Source: a virus. From it: a stretch of DNA of 64,000 nucleotides. The translations under genes were made by a program, and so were the position numbers. The stretch's first letter is position 1, and each line of letters opens with the position of its first letter. Under the pieces are notes generated by a model. That model made no database searches, was not told the origin of the DNA, and saw only the letters and a program-made list of their open reading frames with translations. Shown piece by piece: positions 33,042 through 41,736 of this stretch. Where the stretch lies: IMG/VR virus record IMGVR_UViG_3300017917_003822, positions 142,630 through 206,629 of that record; one strand, written 5' to 3'.

Positions 33042-33124
33042 AGTTGATAAGAGGGTTTTTATTTATAGCCGGTATTATAATTAACAGGCTTAAGAGAAAA
33101 AGAAAATCCGTTTGGGATTTATGA
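33038..33124 (+). CDS. Very small membrane peptide
   Basis: 28 residues, ATGA overlap with the previous stop. MKLIRGFLFIAGIIINRL is a short membrane helix, then a very basic tail (KRKRKSVWDL). Likely real given the overlap, function unknown. Confidence 0.45.
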   Translation: MKLIRGFLFIAGIIINRLKRKRKSVWDL

Positions 33125-33148
33125 TAAATTTAAAAAATTAAATACAAT

Positions 33149-33340
33149 ATGGACAGGGAAGAATCAATAAAAGAAAAACTCAAAGAACTCATTGATGAAA
33201 TGGAGGAGGTCTGGGGAGAATTAGAGGGATTCGAGGTACGTCTCGAACATCCGATTGTAGAAGGTCAAAGGCAGTCTTTTGCTAATATAAAGGAGTTTAA
33301 TATACTATACTTGAAAAGAGAATCGATTATTGTGGATTAG
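33149..33340 (+). CDS. Hypothetical small acidic protein
   Basis: 63 residues with a Glu/Lys-rich helical N-terminus and a short beta-like C-terminus. No motif recognised. Confidence 0.55.
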   Translation: MDREESIKEKLKELIDEMEEVWGELEGFEVRLEHPIVEGQRQSFANIKEFNILYLKRESIIVD

Positions 33341-33386
33341 TGGATCAATTCCTAAAGATATCTAAAGTAAAACACAAACAACAAAC

Positions 33387-33833
33387 ATGAAGAAAAATTC
33401 AAAAAAATCGCTGGAGCTTTTAAATTTCGAAGGACCAGTTTTGCTTGCAGTTAAAGATTCGGATGGAATCAAGATACTGGATCAGTGGAAGAAGGAGGTT
33501 GCACACTTAACGGTGGAGGAGCTTAGACAGTTTATGAATGGCGGGATCACTATAACGGATTCCGAAGGAAAAACTTGGAATTATACAAAAGAACATGAAG
33601 GTGCAAAATCTTCGGATGCTGATATTCAGAGATTTCTGAGTACTGATGGAATTGAACCGATAAAAGAACAAGTAAGGATCTCATTTTCTTCTGACGATAA
33701 GGATTATGATTTTGAATCAGTTCTCAATACACAGAGCGGTTATGAATTTGTTAGTTGCGAGAAAATAGAAAATCTAACCAATCCGAATTGGCCTAAATGG
33801 TCAATTATTGTAAACTATAAAAGAAACTTATAA
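33387..33833 (+). CDS. Hypothetical protein
   Basis: 148 residues. Residues about 15-75 (GPVLLAVKDSDGIKILDQW, ITITDSEGKTWNYT) suggest a small alpha/beta domain and the C-terminal part is beta-rich. Function unknown. It lies 11 nt before the chimeric ORF. Confidence 0.65.
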   Translation: MKKNSKKSLELLNFEGPVLLAVKDSDGIKILDQWKKEVAHLTVEELRQFMNGGITITDSEGKTWNYTKEHEGAKSSDADIQRFLSTDGIEPIKEQVRISFSSDDKDYDFESVLNTQSGYEFVSCEKIENLTNPNWPKWSIIVNYKRNL

Positions 33834-33844
33834 ATTCATATGCG

Positions 33845-34486
33845 ATGGAAGATTTAGATAAAAAATACCAGTCTCTTTTGCAAGATGTTCTTAATAATGG
33901 GGTAACAGAGGAGAAACTTTTAGAAATAAAAGAATACTCAGAGAAACAAATTGAGAAAATTAGACAAGAGGAAGAAAATGAAATCAGGAGGAAAAATTCA
34001 GTAAAAAATAAAACTAAATTATCTCAGCTTACATCAGATGATAGAATTTTAGGGATAAGAATTTCATGGAATGATGATTCTAAAGGAGTTAAGATAGATG
34101 AATTAGGTAATAGTTGGTCTGTTGATATAATTGGGTATTGTGATGTTAGAGGGTATGAGGATAAGAAAAAGAGAAAAAGTGACTATCATAGAATATCAAT
34201 TAGTCATAAAAAAGAAGCGTTTGGCCACGCAGTATCACTGACTGATGAGGAATCAGAAAATCCATATTTACTAGTTATTGATACTATGGGAAATGGGTAC
34301 GATTCTTTTTTCACTTTATCACCTGAGACTTGGGAAGAAGATTTAATGAAGGCTTTAATCGACCAAAAAGAATGGAGAATTAGACAGCATCATAGAGAAA
34401 TTTCAATCTTAAGAAAAAAAGTTGGAGCTTTCTTAAAAAGTAAAAATAAAATCAATAAATTCATAAAGAATGAACAATCTAGATAA
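33845..34486 (+). CDS. Chimeric ORF: thymidylate-synthase-like N-terminus joined to unrelated domain
   Basis: 213 residues. The first 22 (MEDLDKKYQSLLQDVLNNGV) match the start of the adjacent ThyA (MNNLDKQYQALLQDILDNGV) at about 14 of 20 positions, and the DNA is also similar. The rest has no similarity to ThyA: a charged coil, then an alpha/beta domain (ISWNDDSKGVKIDELGNSWSV; VIDTMGNGYDSFF). The ORF overlaps thyA by 17 nt. It probably arose by a partial duplication of the thyA start joined to another coding sequence. Function of the second domain unknown. Confidence 0.7.
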   Translation: MEDLDKKYQSLLQDVLNNGVTEEKLLEIKEYSEKQIEKIRQEEENEIRRKNSVKNKTKLSQLTSDDRILGIRISWNDDSKGVKIDELGNSWSVDIIGYCDVRGYEDKKKRKSDYHRISISHKKEAFGHAVSLTDEESENPYLLVIDTMGNGYDSFFTLSPETWEEDLMKALIDQKEWRIRQHHREISILRKKVGAFLKSKNKINKFIKNEQSR

Positions 34487-35690
34487 ACAATACCAAGCAC
34501 TTCTTCAAGACATTCTTGATAATGGGGTAACAAAACAAGACCGTACAGGAACGGGAACAATCTCAGTATTTGGAAGACAAATCAGACATAAAATGTCAGA
34601 AGGGTTTCCACTTCTTACAACTAAGAAAATGCCATTCAAAACCATCGTAACAGAACTTCTTTGGTTCTTACGAGGTGATACAAACATCAAATACTTGGTT
34701 GATAATAATTGCCATATTTGGGATGGAGATGCTTATAAGAATTATTGCAAATCATTTGAAAATCAATCAATTTTGGATAAGTATTCGTTTGATACAGACC
34801 CAATCACAATAGAGATGTTTGTTGAGAAAATCAAAACAAATAATGAGTTTGCTAAAAAGTGGGGTGAATTAGGTCCAATTTACGGTAAGCAATGGAGAAG
34901 TTGGGTAAGAGGTGTTGATTATGATGTTGATTATGAAAATGGAATACAGGATGAAATAGACCAAATAACAAACTTAATCAACGACCTTAAAACAAATCCA
35001 GACTCAAGACGATTAATGGTTAATGCTTGGAATGTTGGAGAATTAGACCAAATGGTTCTTCCACCTTGTCATTATGGATTTCAAGTTTATACAAGAGAGT
35101 TGAGTGATAGTGAAAGAGCAAAATTATACGAACAGAAAACAAATGTAGACACTTCTTTCTTTCCTGTTCTTAGAGAAACATTAGATTTTCACAACATTCC
35201 AACCAGAGCAATCTCTTTAATGTGGAATCAACGTTCAGTAGATACATTCTTAGGTTTACCATTTAATATTGCATCGTATGGGCTATTGCTTGAAATTATT
35301 GCAAAGGAAGTAAATATGGTTCCTGATGAATTGATTGGTAATTTAGGTGATGTTCATTTATATTCAAATCATATTGAACAAGCAAAAGAGCAAATTGGTC
35401 GAGAGCTTACATGGGAAGAAAAAATCCAATGGGTAATGAAGAACACTGATGTCGAGCTTGAGAACCTGTACATAACTGAAGCAGCTGCTGCTTTAGAAGC
35501 AACAACTAGGTGGCCATACCCTCTACCAACATTAAAAGTCAGTTGGTATATCGATAATTGGAATACTCCAGAAGCTAAAGAAGTTAGGAAAAACGAGTTT
35601 GACGCTTATATAAGACAAATGAGGACTAGTGATTTCATTCTTGAAAATTATAAATCACACCCAGCAATTAAAGCACCTTTAAGCAATTAA
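34470..35690 (+). CDS. thyA: Thymidylate synthase (ThyA), enlarged
   Basis: ThyA makes dTMP from dUMP with methylene-tetrahydrofolate. The 406-residue protein has DRTGTGTISVFG, LGPIYGKQWRSW, the catalytic VLPPCHYGFQVY and the Asn-bearing RSVDTFLGLPFNIASYG. E. coli ThyA is 264 residues; the extra length is spread over insertions after IWDGDAYKNY, between the Cys block and MWNQRSVD, and near the C-terminus. The first 22 codons are duplicated in the upstream ORF. Codon use looks more AT-biased and plainer than flanking phage genes, compatible with separate acquisition. Confidence 0.95.
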   Translation: MNNLDKQYQALLQDILDNGVTKQDRTGTGTISVFGRQIRHKMSEGFPLLTTKKMPFKTIVTELLWFLRGDTNIKYLVDNNCHIWDGDAYKNYCKSFENQSILDKYSFDTDPITIEMFVEKIKTNNEFAKKWGELGPIYGKQWRSWVRGVDYDVDYENGIQDEIDQITNLINDLKTNPDSRRLMVNAWNVGELDQMVLPPCHYGFQVYTRELSDSERAKLYEQKTNVDTSFFPVLRETLDFHNIPTRAISLMWNQRSVDTFLGLPFNIASYGLLLEIIAKEVNMVPDELIGNLGDVHLYSNHIEQAKEQIGRELTWEEKIQWVMKNTDVELENLYITEAAAALEATTRWPYPLPTLKVSWYIDNWNTPEAKEVRKNEFDAYIRQMRTSDFILENYKSHPAIKAPLSN

Positions 35691-35703
35691 ATTAATTTTA
35701 AAT

Positions 35704-36600
35704 ATGGAAACATTAAACATCGAAAGAGATACAATATCTCTTGAATTCAGAGATGATGAATTCTTAAACACAGCATTTAAAATAAAAATGCAAAGCCCTC
35801 ATGGAACAATATCCTACTTGGTACCGACTTTGGATGATGCTGGAAATATGTCATTAAATGTTCAGCATAGAATGGTCGAGGCATCCGGATATGAAACATC
35901 TTCAACCACATCAAAGGAATCTTTAGCTGATCTTTCGAGATTTAATATAGATGCGGAAGGCGAGATCATCAAAGCGATAGATAACGAGTCACTCATCACA
36001 TCTCAAAGAAGACTAAAATCAATCTATTACGATCTCGGAAAAAAATCCAGGATGGGCTCGTATGGAAAGTGGAAATCATTCCTAAACAAGCATCTGGGTA
36101 TCGATTTCCCGCTGTATGTTTCTGACGATGAAGATATTTGCAAGAAGATATTTTTACTGAGTAATCTGATTGCAGCTGGATCCAGAAGAGGTCCCGCTAA
36201 TTTCATAATAGTTTCTGGTGGTATGTGGGCCAGGATAGCTCTGGACCCCTCATGTGTAATCTACGAGAATAACAACGATTCTGTCCCTTTTATTCGTCCG
36301 GTTGGCAATATTGCAAATAAAATTAACGTCTTTGTAGATTCGTCAACATCTTTCAACAATGGTCTAATCATAATGGGAATTAAGACTGAATCCCCATACC
36401 CTGGAGTTTTATTTGGCCAGTATTCCAGAGAGGTTTTAAAAATTGACAGCTACGATCCATTTAGCTTTTTACCCAATGTTGAATATAAGCTGATTGAAAG
36501 ATATGCTTTAAGAGATTTTGGTGACCCCGAAAAATGCTATTATACAAACGAAATATTAAATGAAAAGAAACCTCTCTGGAGAAGATTGATCGGTGCTTAA
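35704..36600 (+). CDS. Short T4 capsid-fold protein (gp23/gp24-like C-terminal region)
   Basis: 298 residues. LSNLIAAGSRRGPANFIIVS matches the TRRGAGNFIIAS-type block of T4 gp23/gp24. VFVDSSTS...LIIMGIKTESPYPGVLFG and FLPNVEYKLIERYAL match the following strands and the FKTRYGL-like block of the family. gp23 has about 520 residues, so this is a shortened paralogue lacking much of the N-terminal half and any insertion domain. It may be a vertex, decoration or capsid-inhibitor type protein rather than the major capsid. It stands apart from other head genes. Confidence 0.5.
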   Translation: METLNIERDTISLEFRDDEFLNTAFKIKMQSPHGTISYLVPTLDDAGNMSLNVQHRMVEASGYETSSTTSKESLADLSRFNIDAEGEIIKAIDNESLITSQRRLKSIYYDLGKKSRMGSYGKWKSFLNKHLGIDFPLYVSDDEDICKKIFLLSNLIAAGSRRGPANFIIVSGGMWARIALDPSCVIYENNNDSVPFIRPVGNIANKINVFVDSSTSFNNGLIIMGIKTESPYPGVLFGQYSREVLKIDSYDPFSFLPNVEYKLIERYALRDFGDPEKCYYTNEILNEKKPLWRRLIGA

Positions 36601-36631
36601 TTGAAACTTAAATGCACACTGGACTTATAAT
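36601..36631 (+). promoter_or_regulatory. Candidate two-box promoter (TTGAAACT, 19 nt, TATAAT)
   Basis: TTGAAA at 36601-36606 directly after the upstream stop, TATAAT at 36626-36631, 31 nt before the peptidase ATG. Confidence 0.4.
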
Positions 36632-36661
36632 AGAGTGAAGGAAAAACAAATTAAATAATCA

Positions 36662-37771
36662 ATGAGTAAGAAGAATCAAGAAACAAGCAAGGAATTTTTA
36701 AGGGAGTATTTAAATGGATATTCCCCAGTTGCACAGGAAACTGAGGGTCAAAAGATCTGGATCGACTACGTAAAGGACCTGGTGGGGTTTAGTAATGTTA
36801 AGATGGATGCTTATGGTACGGCCTACGCAATAAAGTTTGGTGACCAGCCAGATTTATCATACAGATTTGGTGAAAGGTATAAAGTTGTAATAGAAGCACA
36901 CTGTGACGAGATTGCTTGGATCGTAACTTACATAGAGAAGGACGGATTTCTGAGGGTAAAAACCCACGGTGGATCCGACAACATGATCGCACCATCAAAA
37001 ACTGTGTTGGTCCACACCCACAACGAAACCAAAGTTAAGGGTGTCTTCGGTTCACCTGCCATTCACGTTAGAGAAAAAAGAACGGAGATGGGCACTGAGG
37101 TGCATGATCTGTGGATAGATCTTGGAGTGGATTCCGATGAGAAAGTAAAAGAGCTTGGTGTTGAAGTTGGTAACATCGTAACATTCGATACTCAATTTGA
37201 CGAGATTGGAGATTACTATGTTGGAAGATCATTAGACAACAAGATAGGCGGGTATATCATTGCGGAGACTTTAAAGAATCTAAAGGATGAGAAACTGCCA
37301 TACGATCTTTATGTTGTAAATGCGGTGCAAGAGGAAGTTGGATTATTTGGAGCCCGATTAATTGCACAGACAATCAAACCTGATATTGCTCTGGTTCACG
37401 ATGTGTGTCACAACACAAATCACCCTAAAATGAACAAAGCTAAGGACGGAGACATCAAAGGTGGTGAGGGTCCTTGTTTGGAATACACCGCTCAGAACCA
37501 CAGAAAAATCATCAAGATGTTCAAGGAAGTTGCTTCAATGAATGAAATTAAGTTACAGAACACAATCGGTTCTTACGGTAACGATACAGTTTCTTTCTTC
37601 CTAGAAAATATACCGACCGCTATCGTTGCTTCCCCGTTGAAATATATGCACACGACAGTTGAGATGGTTCACAAAAGGGATGTTGAAGATGTCATTAGGT
37701 TGTTTACTCACACCCTAAGAGAGATCACACCGGAATGGATAGATTCCGTCAAATATCCGAAAATCCAATAA
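36662..37771 (+). CDS. M42-family metallo-aminopeptidase
   Basis: M42 enzymes are di-metal aminopeptidases that form dodecameric shells. The 369-residue protein keeps the ligands in order: EAHCDEIAW (His, Asp), RSLDNKIGG (bridging Asp), AVQEEVGLFGA (catalytic Glu pair), LVHDVCH (Asp) and KYMHTTVE (His). Full length for the family, no signal peptide, so cytoplasmic. It could trim peptides, including tmRNA-tagged or virion-protein fragments, but that is speculative. Confidence 0.9.
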   Translation: MSKKNQETSKEFLREYLNGYSPVAQETEGQKIWIDYVKDLVGFSNVKMDAYGTAYAIKFGDQPDLSYRFGERYKVVIEAHCDEIAWIVTYIEKDGFLRVKTHGGSDNMIAPSKTVLVHTHNETKVKGVFGSPAIHVREKRTEMGTEVHDLWIDLGVDSDEKVKELGVEVGNIVTFDTQFDEIGDYYVGRSLDNKIGGYIIAETLKNLKDEKLPYDLYVVNAVQEEVGLFGARLIAQTIKPDIALVHDVCHNTNHPKMNKAKDGDIKGGEGPCLEYTAQNHRKIIKMFKEVASMNEIKLQNTIGSYGNDTVSFFLENIPTAIVASPLKYMHTTVEMVHKRDVEDVIRLFTHTLREITPEWIDSVKYPKIQ

Positions 37772-37782
37772 TATTGAAATAG

Positions 37783-38346
37783 ATGATAATACTTAAAGGA
37801 AAAAGGAAGGGTATGGTTCATACCATGAATATTGAATGGAGACACATTAGAGCTGTCTTTTTTCCCAGAGGGTTCCATGAAAAATATGGGTATCTTGGTT
37901 CCGTTCCCTACCAAAATGATAGACCCTATTTTAAAGCCATATACCCATTGGTACTCTCCATGGACTATGAAGCCAAGCCAAAATGGTGTCCAAGATGGTT
38001 CCTGAGATTTCTTCATTTATTTGGAAGCGACAATTCAGTGGTTAGAGTTAGAAACTTCTATCTCCATGGTCTATCAAAGAAGCTAACTAAGGGAATATTT
38101 TTCTGGGACTGGAAAACCAAATGGACCGATTATGATCTCCGAATTAGCATCAGCGGACCAGAACATCTTCAGAATTTAGCGGACGCCATCGAGAGCCAGT
38201 TCTACCGAGAAGGATATAGGAATGAGCTGCTGGAAAAAATAAAAGATCTAGCTCCTGATATGGAAATATACAACACGTCAACTAGCAATCTGAAAAAAAT
38301 TCTTGCAGATTTAAGAGGTGACGACGTTGACGATGACCAATTTTAG
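37783..38346 (+). CDS. Hypothetical Trp/Arg-rich protein
   Basis: 187 residues. It has the same style as 30279-30911 (WCPRWFLRFLHLFG; FFWDWKTKWTDYDLRISISGP), with a helical acidic C-terminus. No known motif. Single gene. Confidence 0.65.
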   Translation: MIILKGKRKGMVHTMNIEWRHIRAVFFPRGFHEKYGYLGSVPYQNDRPYFKAIYPLVLSMDYEAKPKWCPRWFLRFLHLFGSDNSVVRVRNFYLHGLSKKLTKGIFFWDWKTKWTDYDLRISISGPEHLQNLADAIESQFYREGYRNELLEKIKDLAPDMEIYNTSTSNLKKILADLRGDDVDDDQF

Positions 38347-38385
38347 AGCTCTTTAAGGAGACTATTTGAAAAATAATATCAATCC

Positions 38386-38829
38386 ATGGAAAAAAGAAAA
38401 AGAGGCGTTATAGCCGGTAATTTCGATGTTATACACCCGGGTTACATCCTAATGTTTAATGAGTGCAAGAAAAACTGCGAACATCTCTACGTTCTTCTTC
38501 ATGAAGATCCTAGTTTAGAAAGACCGGAGAAATTAAAACCAGTCCTATCGGTTGACGAGAGAATGTCCATACTGGAATCTCTGAGACAGGTACATAGGGT
38601 TATAACATACAGGAGAGAATCTGATCTGTATGAAATACTGAGACAGCTTTCCCCCGAGGTTAGATTTCTGGGTGATGATTATATAGGGAGAGGATTTACA
38701 GGGGACGATTTACCGATTGATATTCATTATCTCAACCGAGATCATGGGTGGTCAACGACGAAATATAAGAATTTAATAGCTGATAGCGTTAGGAATAATT
38801 CCTATCAGGAAACAAAGGATCCGGTTTAA
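38386..38829 (+). CDS. Nucleotidyltransferase (cytidylyltransferase-like) with altered HxGH motif
   Basis: 147 residues of the TagD/RfaE-type fold: AGNFDVIHPGYILMF at the N-terminus, VDERMSILESL, RFLGDDYIGRGF, and the final GWSTTKYKNLI. These enzymes activate sugars or alcohols as CDP or ADP derivatives. The signature HxGH reads HPGY, so the second catalytic His is Tyr and activity may be altered. It fits with the glycosyltransferases as a supplier of activated sugar if functional. Its 3' end overlaps an antisense gene by 41 nt. Confidence 0.78.
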   Translation: MEKRKRGVIAGNFDVIHPGYILMFNECKKNCEHLYVLLHEDPSLERPEKLKPVLSVDERMSILESLRQVHRVITYRRESDLYEILRQLSPEVRFLGDDYIGRGFTGDDLPIDIHYLNRDHGWSTTKYKNLIADSVRNNSYQETKDPV

Positions 38830-39001
38830 TTTCCGGATCTTTTTTATTTTTCATATACTCGATCGCAGTTTGCCCCAGTTGATCCATCAATCCCGGAAGT
38901 TTATACCCATTAAGTTGCTCGTCAGAAGATTTACCAACCCCGGGATTCATCGCTTCAAGTCTCTTTGCGATATAATCTAAATATTCTTTGCTTGGTTTCA
39001 T
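38789..39001 (-). CDS. Hypothetical small protein on the opposite strand
   Basis: 70 residues with a coherent composition (MKPSKEYLDYIAKRLEAMNP; GLMDQLGQTAIEYMKNKK). A TTATATAG late-like element lies about 10 nt upstream on the minus strand. It converges with and overlaps the nucleotidyltransferase gene by 41 nt. Function unknown. Confidence 0.55.
   Translation of the reverse strand: MKPSKEYLDYIAKRLEAMNPGVGKSSDEQLNGYKLPGLMDQLGQTAIEYMKNKKDPEIKPDPLFPDRNYS
38818..38846 (+). terminator. Rho-independent terminator
   Basis: GATCCGG/CCGGATC stem, TTTAATTT loop, T7 tail. It overlaps the stop region of the nucleotidyltransferase and the 3' part of the antisense gene. Confidence 0.85.
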
Positions 39002-39020
39002 AAACTATATAACCAAAATA

Positions 39021-39052
39021 TTTTTTTTAACCGAAAATCTACCCTATATTTG
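39021..39052 (+). promoter_or_regulatory. Bacteroidota-type early promoter
   Basis: T8, AACCG, total 16-nt spacer, TATATTTG (39045-39052), 32 nt before the ATG at 39085. Confidence 0.78.
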
Positions 39053-39084
39053 CTAAAAATTAAAAAACTAGGAAAAATAAATCA

Positions 39085-39534
39085 ATGGAATACTCGCAGT
39101 TCGCTGAGATCATACTCAGATTAAAGAAACACTCTGAAAATGTAGATAAGGCATATAAACTCAAAATAGATCTGATTGACTTTAATGATGATCTGAATAG
39201 AATTATTGATATTCTTATTAAGGAGATTTACGGTGAGGAGGGATATGATTGGTTCACCTGGTTCTGTTACGAGAATGATTTTGGAGAGAAAGATTGGAGC
39301 GGATTACCTTGTTACAGCATGGTTGACGGCAAGATGATTAAAATACACGAGGTTGGAGAAGTTAGGTTTGGTGCACATGATGAGAATGGGAATCCGATAT
39401 GTCACTCAATAGAGTCAACCTGGGAATATCTAGAAAAGAACTATAATAAAAGGAGGGAAACCCCATGGGAAAACATAGAAAAAAATTTCGAAAAGATCAA
39501 AAAAAATAAGTCCAATGAGACGGGTAGAAAATAG
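39085..39534 (+). CDS. Hypothetical protein
   Basis: 149 residues. N-terminal helices, a central acidic segment with WFTWFCYENDFGEKDWSG, and a basic Lys-rich tail. First gene behind an early promoter, overlapping the ATPase gene by 20 nt. No motif recognised. Confidence 0.7.
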   Translation: MEYSQFAEIILRLKKHSENVDKAYKLKIDLIDFNDDLNRIIDILIKEIYGEEGYDWFTWFCYENDFGEKDWSGLPCYSMVDGKMIKIHEVGEVRFGAHDENGNPICHSIESTWEYLEKNYNKRRETPWENIEKNFEKIKKNKSNETGRK

Positions 39535-40516
39535 AGAAAGTTTACTAAGAATAATAAAACAAAAAGCAAATATGTTAAGAGAAGAGCTAGAACACCCTAA
39601 CACAGAAGTAACTGAAATCGAGATGGATGACAATTTTGAAAAGATAGATTTTCATCAATGGTCCATAGTTGGTGACGGTACATTTTTACCCTCGCCAGAA
39701 ACAACCAGAACTCTAGTACCGGGAATGTACGATCCACACTATAGCAACAGAGCAGGTGAATGGGGTTTAAGAAGACAGAGAATTAATACCGACGAACTCT
39801 ACGAACTTCCAACCAAGGAGATCCAGGTTATATTATCGGATTTAAAAAGCTTCTGGAAAAAGAAAGACATCTACAAGAAATATAAGCTGATGCACAAAAG
39901 AGGGATTTTACTTTATGGTGATCCCGGATGTGGTAAATCTGGAATACTACAGCTCTGTATGAAACATATTATTGAGGATCTATCCGGACTGGTTATCAAT
40001 TTAAAGGACGATGAGGCGGTGAGAGGTTATATTGACATCATTCCTAAATTAAGACAGATAGAACCTGAAAGACCTCTGGTTGTAATTATTGAGGATATTG
40101 ATGCTATTGCTGGGGACAGCAGCTATATAACATCTCAGCTCTTAAATCTATTGGATGGAGTAAAACAGATTGAAAATGTTGTTTACATAGCAACAACAAA
40201 CTACCCGGAAAAGTTGGCAGAGAGAATCACCAACAGGCCATCCAGATTTGACAGAAGATACCTTATTGAACCTCCAACCAGAGAGGTTAGACTATCATAT
40301 CTTAAAAATAAGATAGGCGAGGAAGCTAAAATTGATTTTGAAACATGGGTGGATGACACTGAGGGCATGTCAATGTCACATTTAAAGGAGCTTTTCATTT
40401 CCGTCTTCCTTCTTGACAACAAGTATGATGATGCAATAGCTAATTTGAGAGAACTTAAGAAGTCTCCAAGAACTAAGAAACAAAAATCCATGGGATTCGA
40501 CCGAGATAGAACATAA
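39515..40516 (+). CDS. AAA+ ATPase
   Basis: 333 residues. Walker A GDPGCGKS (residues 135-142), Walker B LVVIIEDIDAI (about 188-198), sensor-1 IATTNYPE and the arginine-finger-like RPSRFDRRY place it in the classical AAA group (proteasome/FtsH/BCS1-like). The 120-residue N-terminal domain has no known motif. The last 20 residues are basic. The client is unknown; remodelling of a phage or host protein complex is likely. Early expression is inferred from the promoter at 39021. Confidence 0.9.
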   Translation: MRRVENRESLLRIIKQKANMLREELEHPNTEVTEIEMDDNFEKIDFHQWSIVGDGTFLPSPETTRTLVPGMYDPHYSNRAGEWGLRRQRINTDELYELPTKEIQVILSDLKSFWKKKDIYKKYKLMHKRGILLYGDPGCGKSGILQLCMKHIIEDLSGLVINLKDDEAVRGYIDIIPKLRQIEPERPLVVIIEDIDAIAGDSSYITSQLLNLLDGVKQIENVVYIATTNYPEKLAERITNRPSRFDRRYLIEPPTREVRLSYLKNKIGEEAKIDFETWVDDTEGMSMSHLKELFISVFLLDNKYDDAIANLRELKKSPRTKKQKSMGFDRDRT

Positions 40517-40517
40517 T

Positions 40518-41009
40518 ATGAAAGTTATATTTTTAGATTTTGATGGAGTTCTTAATGTGATCCCACAGGGGCATGATGATTTTGGTGGAATATTCCACCC
40601 GGAATTTGTACAAAACCTGGAAAGGATCATAGAGGAAACTGGGGCCAAGTTAGTCATCAGTTCATCCTGGAGACATATGGGTTTGGAGAGACTCCACCAA
40701 ATGTGGGAACTTCGAGGATATCCAGGAGAAATAATCGGAACAACTCCCGATCTTTGGAGAGGGGTTGAAGATGAAGAATTTCACGAAAAGATGGAAAGAG
40801 GTCATGAAATACAAGCAATCCTCGATCAATACTATCAAATAACAAATTATGTTATCCTTGATGACGATGATGATATGCTACCAACTCAACGAGGTAATTT
40901 CGTTAGGACTTCTAATAACATTAATCATCCTGATTGCATAGATATCGGTTATGGACTAACCAAAGAATGTGCAAATCGAGCAATAAGAATTTTAAATAGA
41001 CAAATATGA
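40518..41009 (+). CDS. HAD-like phosphatase domain protein
   Basis: 163 residues: FLDFDGVLN nucleophile loop, VISSSWR with the Thr/Ser motif II, and VILDDDDDM acidic motif. The layout matches the small HAD phosphatases often called swiss-army-knife or HAD_SAK, related to the T4 Pnkp phosphatase domain. It starts 1 nt after the ATPase gene. A role in RNA or nucleotide end processing is possible. Confidence 0.8.
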   Translation: MKVIFLDFDGVLNVIPQGHDDFGGIFHPEFVQNLERIIEETGAKLVISSSWRHMGLERLHQMWELRGYPGEIIGTTPDLWRGVEDEEFHEKMERGHEIQAILDQYYQITNYVILDDDDDMLPTQRGNFVRTSNNINHPDCIDIGYGLTKECANRAIRILNRQI

Positions 41010-41245
41010 AAAATGCATTTTATTTTTTACTAGGACTTTCACTGATTGTTCTAACATCAGCAACTACAGCAAGTATTATGACGGTGACACCTGCAAAGCC
41101 AAAGTCAGTAATTGTTTTCAGTAGTTATTCGACTGCGGATGTTCGTGATCAAATTAGAGCCAGCAGTAATTTAGGCTATATTGTTAAATCATGTAACGCA
41201 AATTCTGCTGGTGGATTATGGTTAGTTGTAATGGAAAAATATTAA
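41006..41245 (+). CDS. Small exported protein
   Basis: 79 residues. Hydrophobic N-terminal segment (MKNAFYFLLGLSLIVLTSATTA) compatible with a signal peptide, then a short domain (VIVFSSYSTADVRDQIRAS ... GGLWLVVMEKY) like small DUF4177-type periplasmic proteins. It overlaps the HAD gene by 4 nt. Confidence 0.6.
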   Translation: MKNAFYFLLGLSLIVLTSATTASIMTVTPAKPKSVIVFSSYSTADVRDQIRASSNLGYIVKSCNANSAGGLWLVVMEKY

Positions 41246-41249
41246 GAAT

Positions 41250-41477
41250 ATGACAGAAGAATTTATTAAAGAAGCAAAGAATTTCAGAAGACAAATGAAA
41301 TGGGTTTCTATTATGTGTTGGGTTGCTACATTAGCTTTCATTACACTACCATTTAAAAATCCGAATGCTGATTATGATTGGGTTCTTGTTCCAGTTGGAG
41401 CGGTCATATTTTCAATCATCTACTTTAGCATGGATTCAAATATCAAAAAATACGAGGAGCTGAAGAAAAATGAATAG
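41250..41477 (+). CDS. Small two-pass membrane protein
   Basis: 75 residues with hydrophobic segments at about 17-34 and 45-61 and a charged tail. It overlaps the next ORF by 8 nt. Function unknown. Confidence 0.6.
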   Translation: MTEEFIKEAKNFRRQMKWVSIMCWVATLAFITLPFKNPNADYDWVLVPVGAVIFSIIYFSMDSNIKKYEELKKNE

Positions 41478-41736
41478 TAAACAAACATATACCCGAGGAA
41501 GCGTTATTGTCGAGAACATCAAGATTGGAGACATTCACTATGAATATGAGTATGGTGTAGTTATTAAGTCGGAAGTTATCACTCTCCCTGTTCTTAATGA
41601 GGATGGACAATACCAATGGAAAAATAAGGTTTTAAGTACCGGTAAGATCATAGATTACATGGTTCATACAAAATATCAACACTATTCACCAAACTTATAT
41701 GACTATGAGGCATATAAGGTAAAAGTACAAATATGA
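41470..41736 (+). CDS. Hypothetical protein
   Basis: 88 residues, Tyr-rich and beta-like (YTRGSVIVENIKIGDIHYEY). Overlaps with both neighbours. No motif recognised. Confidence 0.6.
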   Translation: MNSKQTYTRGSVIVENIKIGDIHYEYEYGVVIKSEVITLPVLNEDGQYQWKNKVLSTGKIIDYMVHTKYQHYSPNLYDYEAYKVKVQI

